A DNA stretch of 43,402 nucleotides from a virus. Each line of letters starts with the position of its first letter. Within the stretch, counting starts at the first letter, position 1. Under the pieces are notes generated by a model. It was given only the letters and a program-made list of their open reading frames with translations, searched no databases and was not told the DNA's origin. Of the stretch, positions 21,943 through 31,106 are shown in pieces. Both the position numbers and the translations under genes were made by a program. The stretch covers positions 1-43,402 of the IMG/VR virus record IMGVR_UViG_3300003322_000444. One strand, 5' to 3'.

Positions 21943-22769
21943 CCCCTCCGCCGGAGGGGGAGCCGACGCCACCACCCGAGTCTGATCGTCGTTGGCCGGC
22001 GTGGCTGATCGACGGCATGCTGGCCGCGGCCGGCGCCAAGGCGATCAGCGCCGCGCTGCGCACCATCGGACTCGGGCCGCTGGTGCGCGCGTTCCTGTCC
22101 TGGGCGCGCAAGCGCGAAAAACTCAACGGTGCTCCGGTGACGCCTGGCGCCGTACGTACTTGGCTCGGCGGTACCTCTCGTGGACGCATCGCGGCAGCCC
22201 TGGAGCGCGCGCTACGTCCAGCTCTGAACGAGATCTATCGAGACGCCACGTCGTACGGACGGGAGGCGGCGCTGGCCGTCCTCGCGCATGGTGCCCCGTT
22301 GGTGCCCGGCGTGGAGATCACGGTGGACTGGGGGGCCTTCGTGCCCGGCCACCCTGAAGCTGCGCTTAAGGCGGATGCGTCCCGAGTCAAGGGGATCGTC
22401 GGTACGCAGTTGGACGCCATCGCGCGCGAGTTGACCGAGGGGCTGCTGAAGGGCGAGACGCCGGAGCAGATCGGCCGGCGCCTGGAGACCCTGCTGGAGG
22501 ATCCCGTACGCGCGCTGACGATCGCGTGGACGGAGACCAATCGGGCGCTGTCGGCCGCCGCGATCGACACCTATCGTGAGCAGGGCGTTACCACCAAGGG
22601 GTGGATGACCGCGCTCGACCAGCGGGTGTGTCCGGTCTGCGTGGCCAATGAGGTGCAGGGCTTCATTCCGATCGGTGACGATTTCCGGTCCGGCGATCCC
22701 CATCCGCCGGGCCACCCGCGGTGTCGCTGTGCCCCCATCCCCGGACCCATCGAGGAGAATGAACCATGA
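21939..22769 (+). CDS. MuF-like minor head protein (276 aa)
   Basis: The C-terminal domain has the phage Mu gpF pattern: AWTETNRALSAAAIDTYREQ, then GWMTALDQRVCPVC and HPPGHPRCRCAPIP, with Cys and His arranged as in the family. MuF-like proteins assemble in the prohead near the portal and may enter the cell with DNA. The N-terminus is Pro/Glu-rich. GTG at 21939 overlaps the portal stop. Confidence 0.85.
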   Translation: MTPPPEGEPTPPPESDRRWPAWLIDGMLAAAGAKAISAALRTIGLGPLVRAFLSWARKREKLNGAPVTPGAVRTWLGGTSRGRIAAALERALRPALNEIYRDATSYGREAALAVLAHGAPLVPGVEITVDWGAFVPGHPEAALKADASRVKGIVGTQLDAIARELTEGLLKGETPEQIGRRLETLLEDPVRALTIAWTETNRALSAAAIDTYREQGVTTKGWMTALDQRVCPVCVANEVQGFIPIGDDFRSGDPHPPGHPRCRCAPIPGPIEENEP

Positions 22770-24154
22770 CGGTGATCACTGCCGAGCTCGGCAAAGACGC
22801 CGCCTTCGAGGAGCTGCACGACCGTGACGATCACGGTCGTTTCTCCAAGATGGGGGCGGCGCTGCACGCCATCGAGCAGGCGTTCGGCAAGGTGACGGCG
22901 CACCATGCCTCCGGATCGAAGCACCATGATCGGCCAGTGGTCCACGTCACCGGCCACGCTGACGGCGATCTCGCGCTCTCCGCGCACGACGAGGAGGCCG
23001 GCGCCTTTCCGTTCGCATATCTGGACGTGGATTCGAGCGACCTGCGTGAGGCACTGGACGTGGCGTCCGACAGCGCGCGGCGCGGCGAGGACATGCAGAG
23101 CCTGGAGGGCTCGCTGTCGGTGCACGCGCACGGTGGCCGAGTGAAGATCATCAACCACGACGAGGACGACGAGCTGGAGCTGAGTCCCGACGAGGCGGAC
23201 GATCTTGCGGAGGCGGTGTCGCGCGCGGGGGAGGACGTCGAGCGTCTGAGTTACCCGGACTACATCGCCCCTCTGGCCGAGGGCGAGGAGCGGGTGGCGG
23301 GCAAGATCGCGGCTGCCGAGTACGGCGATTTCAACACCGGCATGGCCGCCGTGGACACCCCGGCGGGGCGCGTCGTCCGCATCGGTCCGGTCAACAAAGA
23401 GAGGCGTGTCGGGGGTTACGCCGGTGGGCGCGGTCCGGCGATCACTGAGCTTGATCAAGAACAGGCTGCCCAGGTGGCCGAAGCGCTGAGGGGTGCTCGT
23501 ACCGCCGGGAAGGATTACGAGAGTCGGTACAAGGAGGCATTGCGCCGTATTGACGAGTTGCCCGCGGAGCTGACGTATCACCCGCAGGGGTACGACACGC
23601 CGGCCATGAAGGCCATCTTCGACGAGCTCGCCCCGGAGGAGGAGGGGGTGGCCGCTTGGTTCCGGGAGGTCAAGGGTCGGCACGGCACGTTGCGCGTGGA
23701 GATGCGGGCCGCGCCCGGCATGGAGACGCCGTACGACCTCCGGCTGTTCAGCATTCCCGAGGGGGAGACCTACGAGGATTTCAACACACGCATGACGCAC
23801 TCGCATTTCGACATACCTGAAAGTGAGCTGACGGTGGGCCAGGCCGCATCGGTGGCCAAGTGGCTGGAGAGCGCCTGGAAGATCGAGAAGAGCGTGACGC
23901 GCGGCAGCGTCCGGTACGTGATCACCAAGAGCGTTCAGGGCGGCAAGCCTGGATCATGGGAATGGCAGTGGAAGGTCGGTAAGCTGCGCAAGAAATGGAT
24001 CGGCCGCCCGCATCCCTGGACGGCTCTGGAGCGCCACCTGGCGCATCACATGCCGGCCCCGCTGGCGAAGCGGACGGCTGCCCAGTGGTTCAAGGACGTC
24101 TTCGGCATCTGGCCGGGCGAGCGCAAGGGCAAGAATCCCGTGGGTCGGGGCTGA
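22766..24154 (+). CDS. Hypothetical virion protein with DHGRF motif (462 aa)
   Basis: Near the N-terminus (residues 18-29) is HDRDDHGRFSKM, a short motif shared in degenerate form by the portal, protease and tape measure proteins here. Further on it is acidic and mixed alpha/beta, ending in a basic domain (QWKVGKLRKKWIGRPHPW and GERKGKNPVGRG). No enzyme family is recognised. It lies between MuF and protease and so is probably a head component or internal protein. The start overlaps the MuF stop. Confidence 0.65.
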   Translation: MTVITAELGKDAAFEELHDRDDHGRFSKMGAALHAIEQAFGKVTAHHASGSKHHDRPVVHVTGHADGDLALSAHDEEAGAFPFAYLDVDSSDLREALDVASDSARRGEDMQSLEGSLSVHAHGGRVKIINHDEDDELELSPDEADDLAEAVSRAGEDVERLSYPDYIAPLAEGEERVAGKIAAAEYGDFNTGMAAVDTPAGRVVRIGPVNKERRVGGYAGGRGPAITELDQEQAAQVAEALRGARTAGKDYESRYKEALRRIDELPAELTYHPQGYDTPAMKAIFDELAPEEEGVAAWFREVKGRHGTLRVEMRAAPGMETPYDLRLFSIPEGETYEDFNTRMTHSHFDIPESELTVGQAASVAKWLESAWKIEKSVTRGSVRYVITKSVQGGKPGSWEWQWKVGKLRKKWIGRPHPWTALERHLAHHMPAPLAKRTAAQWFKDVFGIWPGERKGKNPVGRG

Positions 24155-24163
24155 GGAGGAGCC

Positions 24164-26176
24164 ATGGCGGACATCGTGGAAGACGAGATCACCTGGGCGT
24201 ACGCGGCCGACGTCGTCAAGACGAAGGAAACCAGCGACGGGCACCTGATGGTGTTCGGCAAGGCGGCCGGTCCCGACCTGGACGACGACGCGCAGATCTG
24301 CGACCCCGCTTGGCTGGCCACGGCCATGCCGGACTGGATGCGCTGGGGCAATATCCGGGCGCAGCACGGGCCGGTGGCGGCCGGCATCGGCAAGAGTCTG
24401 ACCGCGACGGACGGCGGGAACTGGGATCTGCTGTCCAAGATCGTGGACGAGGACTCCAAGGTCAAGACGCGTGAGGGCGTCTACAAAGGATATTCGATCG
24501 GCATCAAGGGCGCGCGCGTGGTGACCGACGCCGCCGCGCCCAAGGGCCGTATCGTCGGCGGCAAGATCGTGGAGATCTCGCTCGTAGACCGCCCCTGTAA
24601 CCCCACGGCCAAGGTGAGCATCGTCAAGGCGGCCGGCATGACCGACCTGGACGGCCTGGAGTACGACGACGCAGCCGAGTACGGCGAGGAGACCCTCATC
24701 CCGCTCGACGTCGAGGGCAAGGCGGTCCAGCCGGACGAGGTGGATGCGGACGGGCTGGACGATGAGGGCGAGGACATCAACAAAGGGTTCCTGGAGTTCC
24801 TGGCCAACAAGAAAAAGCCGGAGCATGGTGCCAAGGGCCGGTTCGCGGCCACGGGGCGAAAGAAGAAGGATACGGCCCTGAGCGCGCGGGAAAAGCGGGT
24901 CGCGGCCAGGGAGGCGGCCACCAAGCAGCGCGCCGCCGCGACCGCGCGGGCGATCACTGAAGGGCGCGTTTCCGCGGAGGCGCTCAACGACGCCAACAAC
25001 GCCCTGGCGTCGGGTCGGCACGAGGAGGCCATGAGCCATCTGTCCGACGCCGCGCTGCACGCGCACGACGCCGGACAGCGCGGCCAGGTGCGCGCGGCAT
25101 CGCTGCGCATCGGCAAGTCCGCGGTGGCGGATGGCGTACTCACGGCGGCCGAGGCCGCGGACTTGTTCGACGACATTGACGAGATCCTGGGCGCCGACGA
25201 CCGGCCGGCGGCGCCTGTGTTGACCGTCGCGCAATACAAGGCCGCCCAGCGGTCCATCCGGCGCGTCCTGGACGGCGAGATCACCAAGGCCGGGACCATC
25301 GACGAGTCGGCCGACATCGAGGCGGCACGTACGGTCATTGGCGAGATCTGCGACTTGATGATCTCGGAGCTCAACGAACTGAAGTCCGGCCGCCTGAAGG
25401 AGCTGGAAGACGTGCATGTCCTGCTCGACGCCATGCACTCGATGTGCCGGTTCCTGGAGTGTGAGGAAGACGAGCACGGCAACCTGGGCGGGAACTGGGA
25501 CGACGACAACGACGAGCCCGAAGACGGTCACGGCTACGAGGACATGAGCGACGAGGGTCTGTCCTATGTGGCGCTCGCGGCGGCCGGAGAGCTGGAGAAG
25601 AGGTTGACGGCCGACACATTCAAGGGCGTTGTGCCGGACGTCGTGAAGCGGTTCTTCTCGCAGTCCAAGCGCGAGCATCTGGCCGACACGGGTGCGGCCA
25701 TGCCGGACGGCTCATTCCCGATTACCGATCAGGCGAGCTTGGACGACGCGGTGCACCTGGCCGGGCACGGGAAGGATCCGGCCGCGGCGAAGGCGCACAT
25801 CCGCAAGCGGGCCAAGGCGCTGGGGCTGAAGCTGCCCGACTCCTGGACGGCTGAGGGCGACGATGCGGACAAGGCCGCTGGACCGGACGATGATCGGGTG
25901 GCTATCCTGTCCGCAGAGCTGACCAAGGCGACAGAGGCACAGCGGACGCACGAGGAAGAGATCAACACTCTTCGCGTCGAGCTGGCGAAGGTCACAGATC
26001 TGCTCACGAAGACGGCGGCACCGGCCAAGGTGGCGCTGATGGCACCCGGCCTCATTCCCGCTCAGGACAGCGTGGAGTCCGAGGCCGCTCGCGTGCGTCG
26101 TGAAGCGAACCGACCTGACCTCGATCCCTCCGTGCGTGCCGCGCAGCTCGCCTACGCCGCCACCCTGGAGGGCTGA
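24164..26176 (+). CDS. Prohead protease with large C-terminal region (670 aa)
   Basis: Residues ~20-160 resemble the caudoviral prohead serine protease fold: GHLMVFGKAA, RAQHGPVAAGIGKSL with the candidate catalytic His, GVYKGYSIGIKG with the candidate Ser, and GKIVEISLVDRPCNPTA. This domain cleaves scaffold and capsid during maturation. After ~residue 200 comes HGAKGRFAATG and a long, charged, Ala-rich helical region ending in a coiled coil, probably scaffold-like. Typical proteases of this family have about 200 residues. GAGGAGG precedes the ATG. Confidence 0.8.
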   Translation: MADIVEDEITWAYAADVVKTKETSDGHLMVFGKAAGPDLDDDAQICDPAWLATAMPDWMRWGNIRAQHGPVAAGIGKSLTATDGGNWDLLSKIVDEDSKVKTREGVYKGYSIGIKGARVVTDAAAPKGRIVGGKIVEISLVDRPCNPTAKVSIVKAAGMTDLDGLEYDDAAEYGEETLIPLDVEGKAVQPDEVDADGLDDEGEDINKGFLEFLANKKKPEHGAKGRFAATGRKKKDTALSAREKRVAAREAATKQRAAATARAITEGRVSAEALNDANNALASGRHEEAMSHLSDAALHAHDAGQRGQVRAASLRIGKSAVADGVLTAAEAADLFDDIDEILGADDRPAAPVLTVAQYKAAQRSIRRVLDGEITKAGTIDESADIEAARTVIGEICDLMISELNELKSGRLKELEDVHVLLDAMHSMCRFLECEEDEHGNLGGNWDDDNDEPEDGHGYEDMSDEGLSYVALAAAGELEKRLTADTFKGVVPDVVKRFFSQSKREHLADTGAAMPDGSFPITDQASLDDAVHLAGHGKDPAAAKAHIRKRAKALGLKLPDSWTAEGDDADKAAGPDDDRVAILSAELTKATEAQRTHEEEINTLRVELAKVTDLLTKTAAPAKVALMAPGLIPAQDSVESEAARVRREANRPDLDPSVRAAQLAYAATLEG

Positions 26177-26195
26177 CCCCATCCAGGAGTGAATC

Positions 26196-27884
26196 ATGAG
26201 CACCATCCTCGACGAGATCTTCACCGACGTCCCGGACGGCGACCTGGCCGGCAAGGGCGCGGCGCTGGACTCCTACAAGGGCGCCCTGCGCGACTCGCAC
26301 AAGGCCACGGCCGAAGGGCGCGTCTGGCTCGACACGCACGTCATCGGCATGAACGAACTGCAGTCGCGCGGCTACGTCATCCAGAAGGGCCTGCGCCCGG
26401 ACAAGCGCGCGGCCGTGCTGGCCGAGATCACCAAGAGCCTGACCGCCGAGCAGTCCGCAGCGCTCGGCAACGAGCTGGCCATGCTCCAGTCCACCTACGT
26501 CGGTGACATCCAGAAGGACTGGACGCCGACGAACCCGGTCGGCGGCACCGGCCTGACCGCGTACGACCTGGAGGCGCCGGCGAAGCGGCTCGTCCCCAAG
26601 TACACGCCGCTGCGCAACACGATCCCGCGCGGCAGGGGTCAGGGCAACGCGCGCAAGTTCAAGCGGATCGACTCGTTCACCAACGCCGGCATTCCCGGCG
26701 GGGCGGCCACCCAGAGCCCGTTCTTCTCCAGCCTCACGGCGACCCAGGCGTTCGGTCCGGTGACGCTGAACCGGCCTCCGAAGATCAACTACACGGGTTC
26801 CGACTGGACGGTCGGTTACGTGGAGCTCGGCTTCAGCGACGCCGTGTCGTACATCGCGCAGTTCGAGGGGCTCGGATTCGACAACGTTCGCGAGCTGTCC
26901 CAGACCGCCACCCTGTACGCCCACCTGATGGGCGAGGAGCGGGCGATGCTCTACGCGCGCGGCGCGACGGGCAACGGCTACTCGGGCATCGTGGCCGCGC
27001 CGGGCTCGGTCACCACGGCCACGGCGACCACGGGCGGCACCATCCCGGCGGCCACGTACTCCGTGTACGTCACGGCCAACACCGGCTTCGGCGAGTCCGC
27101 GATCTCCACCGTGGCCACCCAGGTCACCACCGGCTCGACGTCCACGATCACGATCACGGTCGGTACCGAGCCGACCGGGGCGATCAACTACAACGTGTAT
27201 GTCGGCACCACGGCCGGCATCGCCAACGCGCACTTCCAGGGCAAGTTCGCGGGCAACGTGATCGTGCTGACCGCGTACAACAGCACGTCGGGAACGATCG
27301 CCGGCACGGACAACAGCTTCCAGGCCAACGGCTTCGACGGCTTCCTGACCGTGCAGTCCGACCCGACCAAGACGGGCTACCTGCGGCGCCTGAACGGCCT
27401 GCTGTCTACCGCGAACCCCGGCTCGGAGCTGGACACGGCGTTCCTGACCATGTTCCAGAACAACGGCGCCGATCCGGACGAGGTGTGGATGACCGGCTCC
27501 ATCCGCACGGCCTTGGCCCAGAACATGCGCACCGGCGGGAGCACCGGCTACGGCCCCGGCTACCGGACCAACCTCCAGACCGGCGACGGCAACGTGATCA
27601 TGGGCACGGCGGTGTCCGGCATCGTCAACTCGAACACGGGCAAGGTCGTGGACCTGAAGACGCACCGGTTCATGGAGACTGGCGCGATGCTGATCCGCTC
27701 AACCTCTCTGCCGGTCCAGGACAGCAACATCCCGGCCCCGGTCCAGATGATCAACGTCCAGGATTACATGGCGATCGACTGGCCTCAGATCCAGATGAGC
27801 TACGACCTGTCGACGTACCAGATCGGCACAATGGTGCACTACGCGCCGGGCTGGTCGGGCCTCATCCTCGGCGTGACCAACTGA
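26196..27884 (+). CDS. Major capsid protein with inserted Ig/FN3-like domain (562 aa)
   Basis: The N-terminal helical part (1-90) fits a scaffold-like delta domain. The HK97-type core follows: YVGDIQKDWTPTNPVGGTGL, LVPKYTPLRNTIPRGRG and NRPPKINYTGSDWTVGYVEL, ending YQIGTMVHYAPGWSGLILGV. Residues ~268-375 are a Thr/Gly-rich beta domain (AATYSVYVTANTGFGES, AINYNVYVGTTAG) of Ig/FN3 type inserted in the core, probably displayed on the shell surface. Without it, length would be about 455. GGAGTG lies upstream of the ATG. Confidence 0.85.
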   Translation: MSTILDEIFTDVPDGDLAGKGAALDSYKGALRDSHKATAEGRVWLDTHVIGMNELQSRGYVIQKGLRPDKRAAVLAEITKSLTAEQSAALGNELAMLQSTYVGDIQKDWTPTNPVGGTGLTAYDLEAPAKRLVPKYTPLRNTIPRGRGQGNARKFKRIDSFTNAGIPGGAATQSPFFSSLTATQAFGPVTLNRPPKINYTGSDWTVGYVELGFSDAVSYIAQFEGLGFDNVRELSQTATLYAHLMGEERAMLYARGATGNGYSGIVAAPGSVTTATATTGGTIPAATYSVYVTANTGFGESAISTVATQVTTGSTSTITITVGTEPTGAINYNVYVGTTAGIANAHFQGKFAGNVIVLTAYNSTSGTIAGTDNSFQANGFDGFLTVQSDPTKTGYLRRLNGLLSTANPGSELDTAFLTMFQNNGADPDEVWMTGSIRTALAQNMRTGGSTGYGPGYRTNLQTGDGNVIMGTAVSGIVNSNTGKVVDLKTHRFMETGAMLIRSTSLPVQDSNIPAPVQMINVQDYMAIDWPQIQMSYDLSTYQIGTMVHYAPGWSGLILGVTN

Positions 27885-27896
27885 TCATCGTGAGCC

Positions 27897-27948
27897 CCCT
27901 CCAGCCGCTCTGGGCGATCCTCCCTGGCGGACCTGGGCGGCTGGAGGG
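27897..27948. terminator. 12-bp stem-loop after the capsid gene
   Basis: CCCTCCAGCCGC (27897-27908) pairs perfectly with GCGGCTGGAGGG (27937-27948) around a 28-base loop. No U-run follows. A partial terminator or mRNA 3' stabiliser after the capsid gene would help give capsid mRNA in excess. Confidence 0.6.
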
Positions 27949-27969
27949 ACCACGAGAAGGGAGAACGCC

Positions 27970-28350
27970 ATGCGCACCAAGGTTCTGAGCGCCAACTCCG
28001 GTACCACGCGGATGCTGGTCTACGTCGAGACGCCGTACAACCAGTCCGGAGTGAGCCAGCTCCTGGGCGGCACGATGGGCGGCCGGATCGTCGTGACACC
28101 GGCCGCGGTCGGCTCCACGCCGTGCCAGCTCACCCCGGCCGGCCAGGTGGCCGTGCTCGCGGCCATCAACACCTACCTGGGCGGTCTGTCGGCCGCGGCC
28201 CAGACCGCGCTCCTGCGGTCGGTCACCCCCAACGTCGTGATCGAGCCGCGGCACGTCTCATTCCCAGTGGCCAGCCAGTCCGATGCGGACACCCAGGCCA
28301 CGGCGCTTGCGGCGATCATCGCCTCGGGCGCCAACACCGAAGTGTTCTAG
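27970..28350 (+). CDS. Hypothetical head protein (126 aa)
   Basis: The protein starts MRTKVLSANSGTTRMLVYVE, is strand-rich for its first 60 residues and helical after (AVLAAINTYLGGLSAAAQTA). It follows the capsid gene with a good GAAGGGAG site, the place where decoration or head-stabilising proteins are usually encoded. Not recognised as a known family. Confidence 0.6.
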   Translation: MRTKVLSANSGTTRMLVYVETPYNQSGVSQLLGGTMGGRIVVTPAAVGSTPCQLTPAGQVAVLAAINTYLGGLSAAAQTALLRSVTPNVVIEPRHVSFPVASQSDADTQATALAAIIASGANTEVF

Positions 28351-28359
28351 GCTGCCGCC

Positions 28360-28623
28360 ATGGACATCGTGAGGGTCGCAGCGGAGGACCGGCGCCAGGT
28401 GCAGACGGAGATCGGTGGCGTGCGCTACACGGCGCGCGGCGGCTATTTCCAGATGCCCGAGACGCACGCCAAGCTTCACCGAGAGGCAGGCAACCTGCCG
28501 TCCAGCGCGCCGGCCGCCGGGCCGCTGGGTCGCCGCGTCGGATATCGCTGCCCGGCCTGCGGGTTCGGTAGCGTCTTCATCACGTGCTCGCGCTGCGGTG
28601 GCGCGTGCAAGCGAGAGCAGTAG
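28360..28623 (+). CDS. Small zinc-ribbon protein (87 aa)
   Basis: The C-terminal 30 residues hold CPAC and CSRCGGAC, a four-Cys zinc ribbon. The N-terminal half (VQTEIGGVRYTARGGYFQMP) is beta-rich. It lies between head genes; its role is unknown. The start has no strong ribosome site (upstream GCTGCCGCC). Confidence 0.6.
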   Translation: MDIVRVAAEDRRQVQTEIGGVRYTARGGYFQMPETHAKLHREAGNLPSSAPAAGPLGRRVGYRCPACGFGSVFITCSRCGGACKREQ

Positions 28624-28633
28624 GAGGCGGCAG

Positions 28634-29017
28634 ATGCCGACCAAGGACGAGATCGCGACCGAGAACGAGGCTCTGCGCGCCGAGGTGGACGACCTCAAGC
28701 AGCGTCTGGAGCAGCTGACCAACGCATCGGCCGGCGTGGACGCCGTGCGGGCCGAGAACGACACCCTCAAGGCGCGCGTGGCCAAGCTGGAGCAGGCGCT
28801 GGCCGAGCTCTCTCCGCGCGACGACGCGGCCGACGAAGGGCCGAGCGAGCTGGAGCGGGGCGACGACGGGCTGTGCATCGAGCACTTCCCGGACGGCTGG
28901 GACGGCGTCGACGAGAAGCACGAGGGCGTCGGGTGCGAGCACGGCTCGTTCACACGCCCGGAGCGCGCGAGCAAGGCCGGCGTGGACGAGTACACCGAGC
29001 CGCAGACCGAAGAGTGA
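28634..29017 (+). CDS. Coiled-coil hypothetical protein (127 aa)
   Basis: Residues 4-62 form a heptad-patterned coiled coil (ENEALRAEVDDLKQRLEQL). The rest is acidic and probably disordered, with Cys and His in DGLCIEHFPDGWDG and GVGCEHGSF. ATG at 28634 has AGGAGG upstream, closely after the preceding stop. Possibly a head scaffold or connector helper. Confidence 0.65.
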   Translation: MPTKDEIATENEALRAEVDDLKQRLEQLTNASAGVDAVRAENDTLKARVAKLEQALAELSPRDDAADEGPSELERGDDGLCIEHFPDGWDGVDEKHEGVGCEHGSFTRPERASKAGVDEYTEPQTEE

Positions 29018-29031
29018 GGGGGTGACGGGGA

Positions 29032-29358
29032 ATGGCTTCCGACCGGATCAGCGCATTGAGCAAGGAAAGGCTGGCCTTCCCCGTCACCGCGTACGTCAAC
29101 GGCAAGCCGTACGATCCGCGCGGCGCTTCGGTGGAGTTCGCGTTCATGACCGATGCGCGCACCAGCCCGCAGGCGGGGGACTGGAAGGTCGGTAGCTGGG
29201 ACGTCAACCTGATCGGCGGGTACGTCGCCCTGGTCCTGGTTGGCCCGGGGGGCGTGATCGCTCTGACGGTCGGCGACTGGTACGTGTGGATCCGGATCAC
29301 GGATGCCACGCTGGGGGAGACGATCGTCCGTCCAATATCACGCCTGCTGGCGGAGTGA
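29032..29358 (+). CDS. Beta-rich head/neck protein (108 aa)
   Basis: The protein (FPVTAYVNGKPYDPRGASVE, later VGDWYVWIRITDATLGE) reads as a small beta sandwich typical of proteins between the capsid and connector genes of siphoviruses. It is probably a structural component of head or neck; not assigned to a named family. GAGGGGGTGA lies upstream. Confidence 0.6.
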   Translation: MASDRISALSKERLAFPVTAYVNGKPYDPRGASVEFAFMTDARTSPQAGDWKVGSWDVNLIGGYVALVLVGPGGVIALTVGDWYVWIRITDATLGETIVRPISRLLAE

Positions 29359-29367
29359 GGTAGCACC

Positions 29368-30279
29368 ATGACGTCTCCCGCGCCCGTGTACGCGGCCACC
29401 ACGCCCCCGCGCACCGTTGCGTACATCTCCGTGCCCTACTTCCGCGATCAGGGGCGCAGGGGCGTGCAGACGGACGCGCTGGCGCCCCGCGGTACCGCGT
29501 CGGACAACGACGCCGCGCTGTACCGCTACATCATGCAAGGCACGTCCTGGGTAGACGATCACCTGAACCTGGGCGGCCAGAGCCTCGCGGCCCAGCAGAT
29601 CGTCATCACCGGACGTGCACGGATCGGCTCGGATGGGTACGTGACCATCGCCGCGCCCATTCGTCCGGTCATCGGCGTGGTCGGGGCGTCGTTCGGCGCC
29701 CCGGGCAATCTCACGGCCTTGACGTCGTTGCAGGGCACCGATGTGCAGCCGACGCAGATCCGCGTACCGGTCGCGCCGTTCTCGGCGGTCACCTGGTCCG
29801 GGCCGATCCAGCTCGGCGTGTCGGCCGTGGGCGCGGAGGTGTCGTACGCGCTGACCATCATCGCCGGGTACGTCGTGACGACCCTCACGGCGTCGGCATC
29901 GGCCGGGGATCTACTGCTCAACGTGGCCGACACGACGGGCATCTTGCCCGGCTTGACGCGCCTGACGGTCTACTCGGGACGCACACAGTTCAGCTTCCTC
30001 GCCGGCGCGGTGTCGGCGGCCAGCGGGCCGGGCACCGTCGCGTGCCCGGCCGTTCCGCTGGCCATCCCCAATGACAGCGTGTACCCGTTCAACGTCTCCT
30101 CGCTGCCCGAGTCGATCATGAACGCTACGGTCCTCGCCACGCGGGGCATCATCAAGCAGCCCGGAGGCGGAAACATCTCGGCCAACACGCGCCAGAAGGG
30201 CAGTTCGGACGGCGGGGCGGCCGACGATTTCGAGCAAGCCTGGGAGATCATCCGCCATCACATGGTGCTGACCCCGTGA
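29368..30279 (+). CDS. Putative head-tail connector protein (303 aa)
   Basis: The N-terminal helical part (SDNDAALYRYIMQGTSWVDD) resembles head-completion adaptors; the middle is an extended beta region (VVTTLTASASAGDLLLNVAD) that may be an inserted Ig-like domain; the C-terminal helix (DDFEQAWEIIRHHMVLTP) is conserved-looking. Position after head genes and before the tail tube supports a neck role. A GTGAGGTAG site lies upstream. Confidence 0.6.
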   Translation: MTSPAPVYAATTPPRTVAYISVPYFRDQGRRGVQTDALAPRGTASDNDAALYRYIMQGTSWVDDHLNLGGQSLAAQQIVITGRARIGSDGYVTIAAPIRPVIGVVGASFGAPGNLTALTSLQGTDVQPTQIRVPVAPFSAVTWSGPIQLGVSAVGAEVSYALTIIAGYVVTTLTASASAGDLLLNVADTTGILPGLTRLTVYSGRTQFSFLAGAVSAASGPGTVACPAVPLAIPNDSVYPFNVSSLPESIMNATVLATRGIIKQPGGGNISANTRQKGSSDGGAADDFEQAWEIIRHHMVLTP

Positions 30280-30830
30280 CCAGCCCGTGGTACCCGGCGC
30301 CGAACCCGGGCGGCCAGCTACGCCGGACGATGCGCGTGGCCGTCCAGGAGTGGCTCACGGCGCAGAACATCCGCGGCTTGGACACGGTGTGGGCGTATGC
30401 ACGCCGAGTGGCCTGGGAAGAGGCGCCGAACACGGACGGTGCCGACTTCTCGTGCCAGGTGGCCGTGGCCGCGCTGCGCTTCCACGACGTCTACGGCGCG
30501 AGTACCGGCCCGGACGACCCCGGCGGGGTGCTGCGGCACTTCGAGGTCGAGCTACGCGTCTTCCATCGCCAGCACGTCGCCGACGATTGGGAGGACGGGC
30601 AGGACGACTACGACCGGATCGTGGACGCCATCTGTGACTGCCTGCACGGCCGCGGGCGCGACCTCGGGCGCCCCGACGTCATCCTCCAGGCCGGCTCATG
30701 GCCGGAAGACGAGATGATCTCCTGCGAGGATGAGGAGCCCGTGCAGGACGGCGACGAGGGCGGTCCGGTGGACCGCTGGGGGGTTGTCCGGTTCACCGCG
30801 AGCGCGTACCTGCCCACTCGATACCCGTAG
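30276..30830 (+). CDS. Putative tail terminator/neck protein (184 aa)
   Basis: GTG at 30276 overlaps the upstream TGA. The sequence RRTMRVAVQEWLTAQNIRGL followed by VWAYARRVAWEEAP and FEVELRVFHRQ resembles tail-completion proteins that cap the tail tube, with acidic loops. Order (connector, terminator, tail tube) matches other siphoviruses. Assignment by context. Confidence 0.55.
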   Translation: MTSPWYPAPNPGGQLRRTMRVAVQEWLTAQNIRGLDTVWAYARRVAWEEAPNTDGADFSCQVAVAALRFHDVYGASTGPDDPGGVLRHFEVELRVFHRQHVADDWEDGQDDYDRIVDAICDCLHGRGRDLGRPDVILQAGSWPEDEMISCEDEEPVQDGDEGGPVDRWGVVRFTASAYLPTRYP

Positions 30831-30840
30831 GGAGTGACCC

Positions 30841-31104
30841 ATGCCCAAGAGGAAGCCACACGCCGACGACATCCCGCCGGAAGTGCTTGAACTGCTGGAG
30901 CGCCACGACGAGGCGTTCCAGCGCGTGCACGGCGAGGGCGCCGAGCCATCCGACGACGACCGCGAGGAGTTGCGCGCAGCCGAGAACGAGCTGAACAACC
31001 TGCGTACACACCTGGCCGAGAACGACGCGTACCAGCGCGCCCACGCGGAGGTTACGATCTCTGATCAGGACGCACCGGCGTCCGCGGCAGCCTCCGAGGA
31101 GTAG
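30841..31104 (+). CDS. Acidic helical hypothetical protein (87 aa)
   Basis: The protein starts MPKRKPHADDIPPEVLELLE and is a charged helical chain ending in a Ser/Ala/Glu tail (PASAAASEE). No domain is recognised. It lies just before the tail tube gene with an AGGGAG site, and could be a chaperone or accessory tail protein. Confidence 0.6.
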   Translation: MPKRKPHADDIPPEVLELLERHDEAFQRVHGEGAEPSDDDREELRAAENELNNLRTHLAENDAYQRAHAEVTISDQDAPASAAASEE

Positions 31105-31106
31105 CA

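Noticed and set aside
19051-21975. Very long minus-strand open frame opposite the portal gene (974 codons)
   Set aside because: It mirrors the portal gene; the product is Arg/Leu/Gly-rich without domain logic, and it has no ribosome site. High-G+C coding DNA commonly leaves such antisense frames open.
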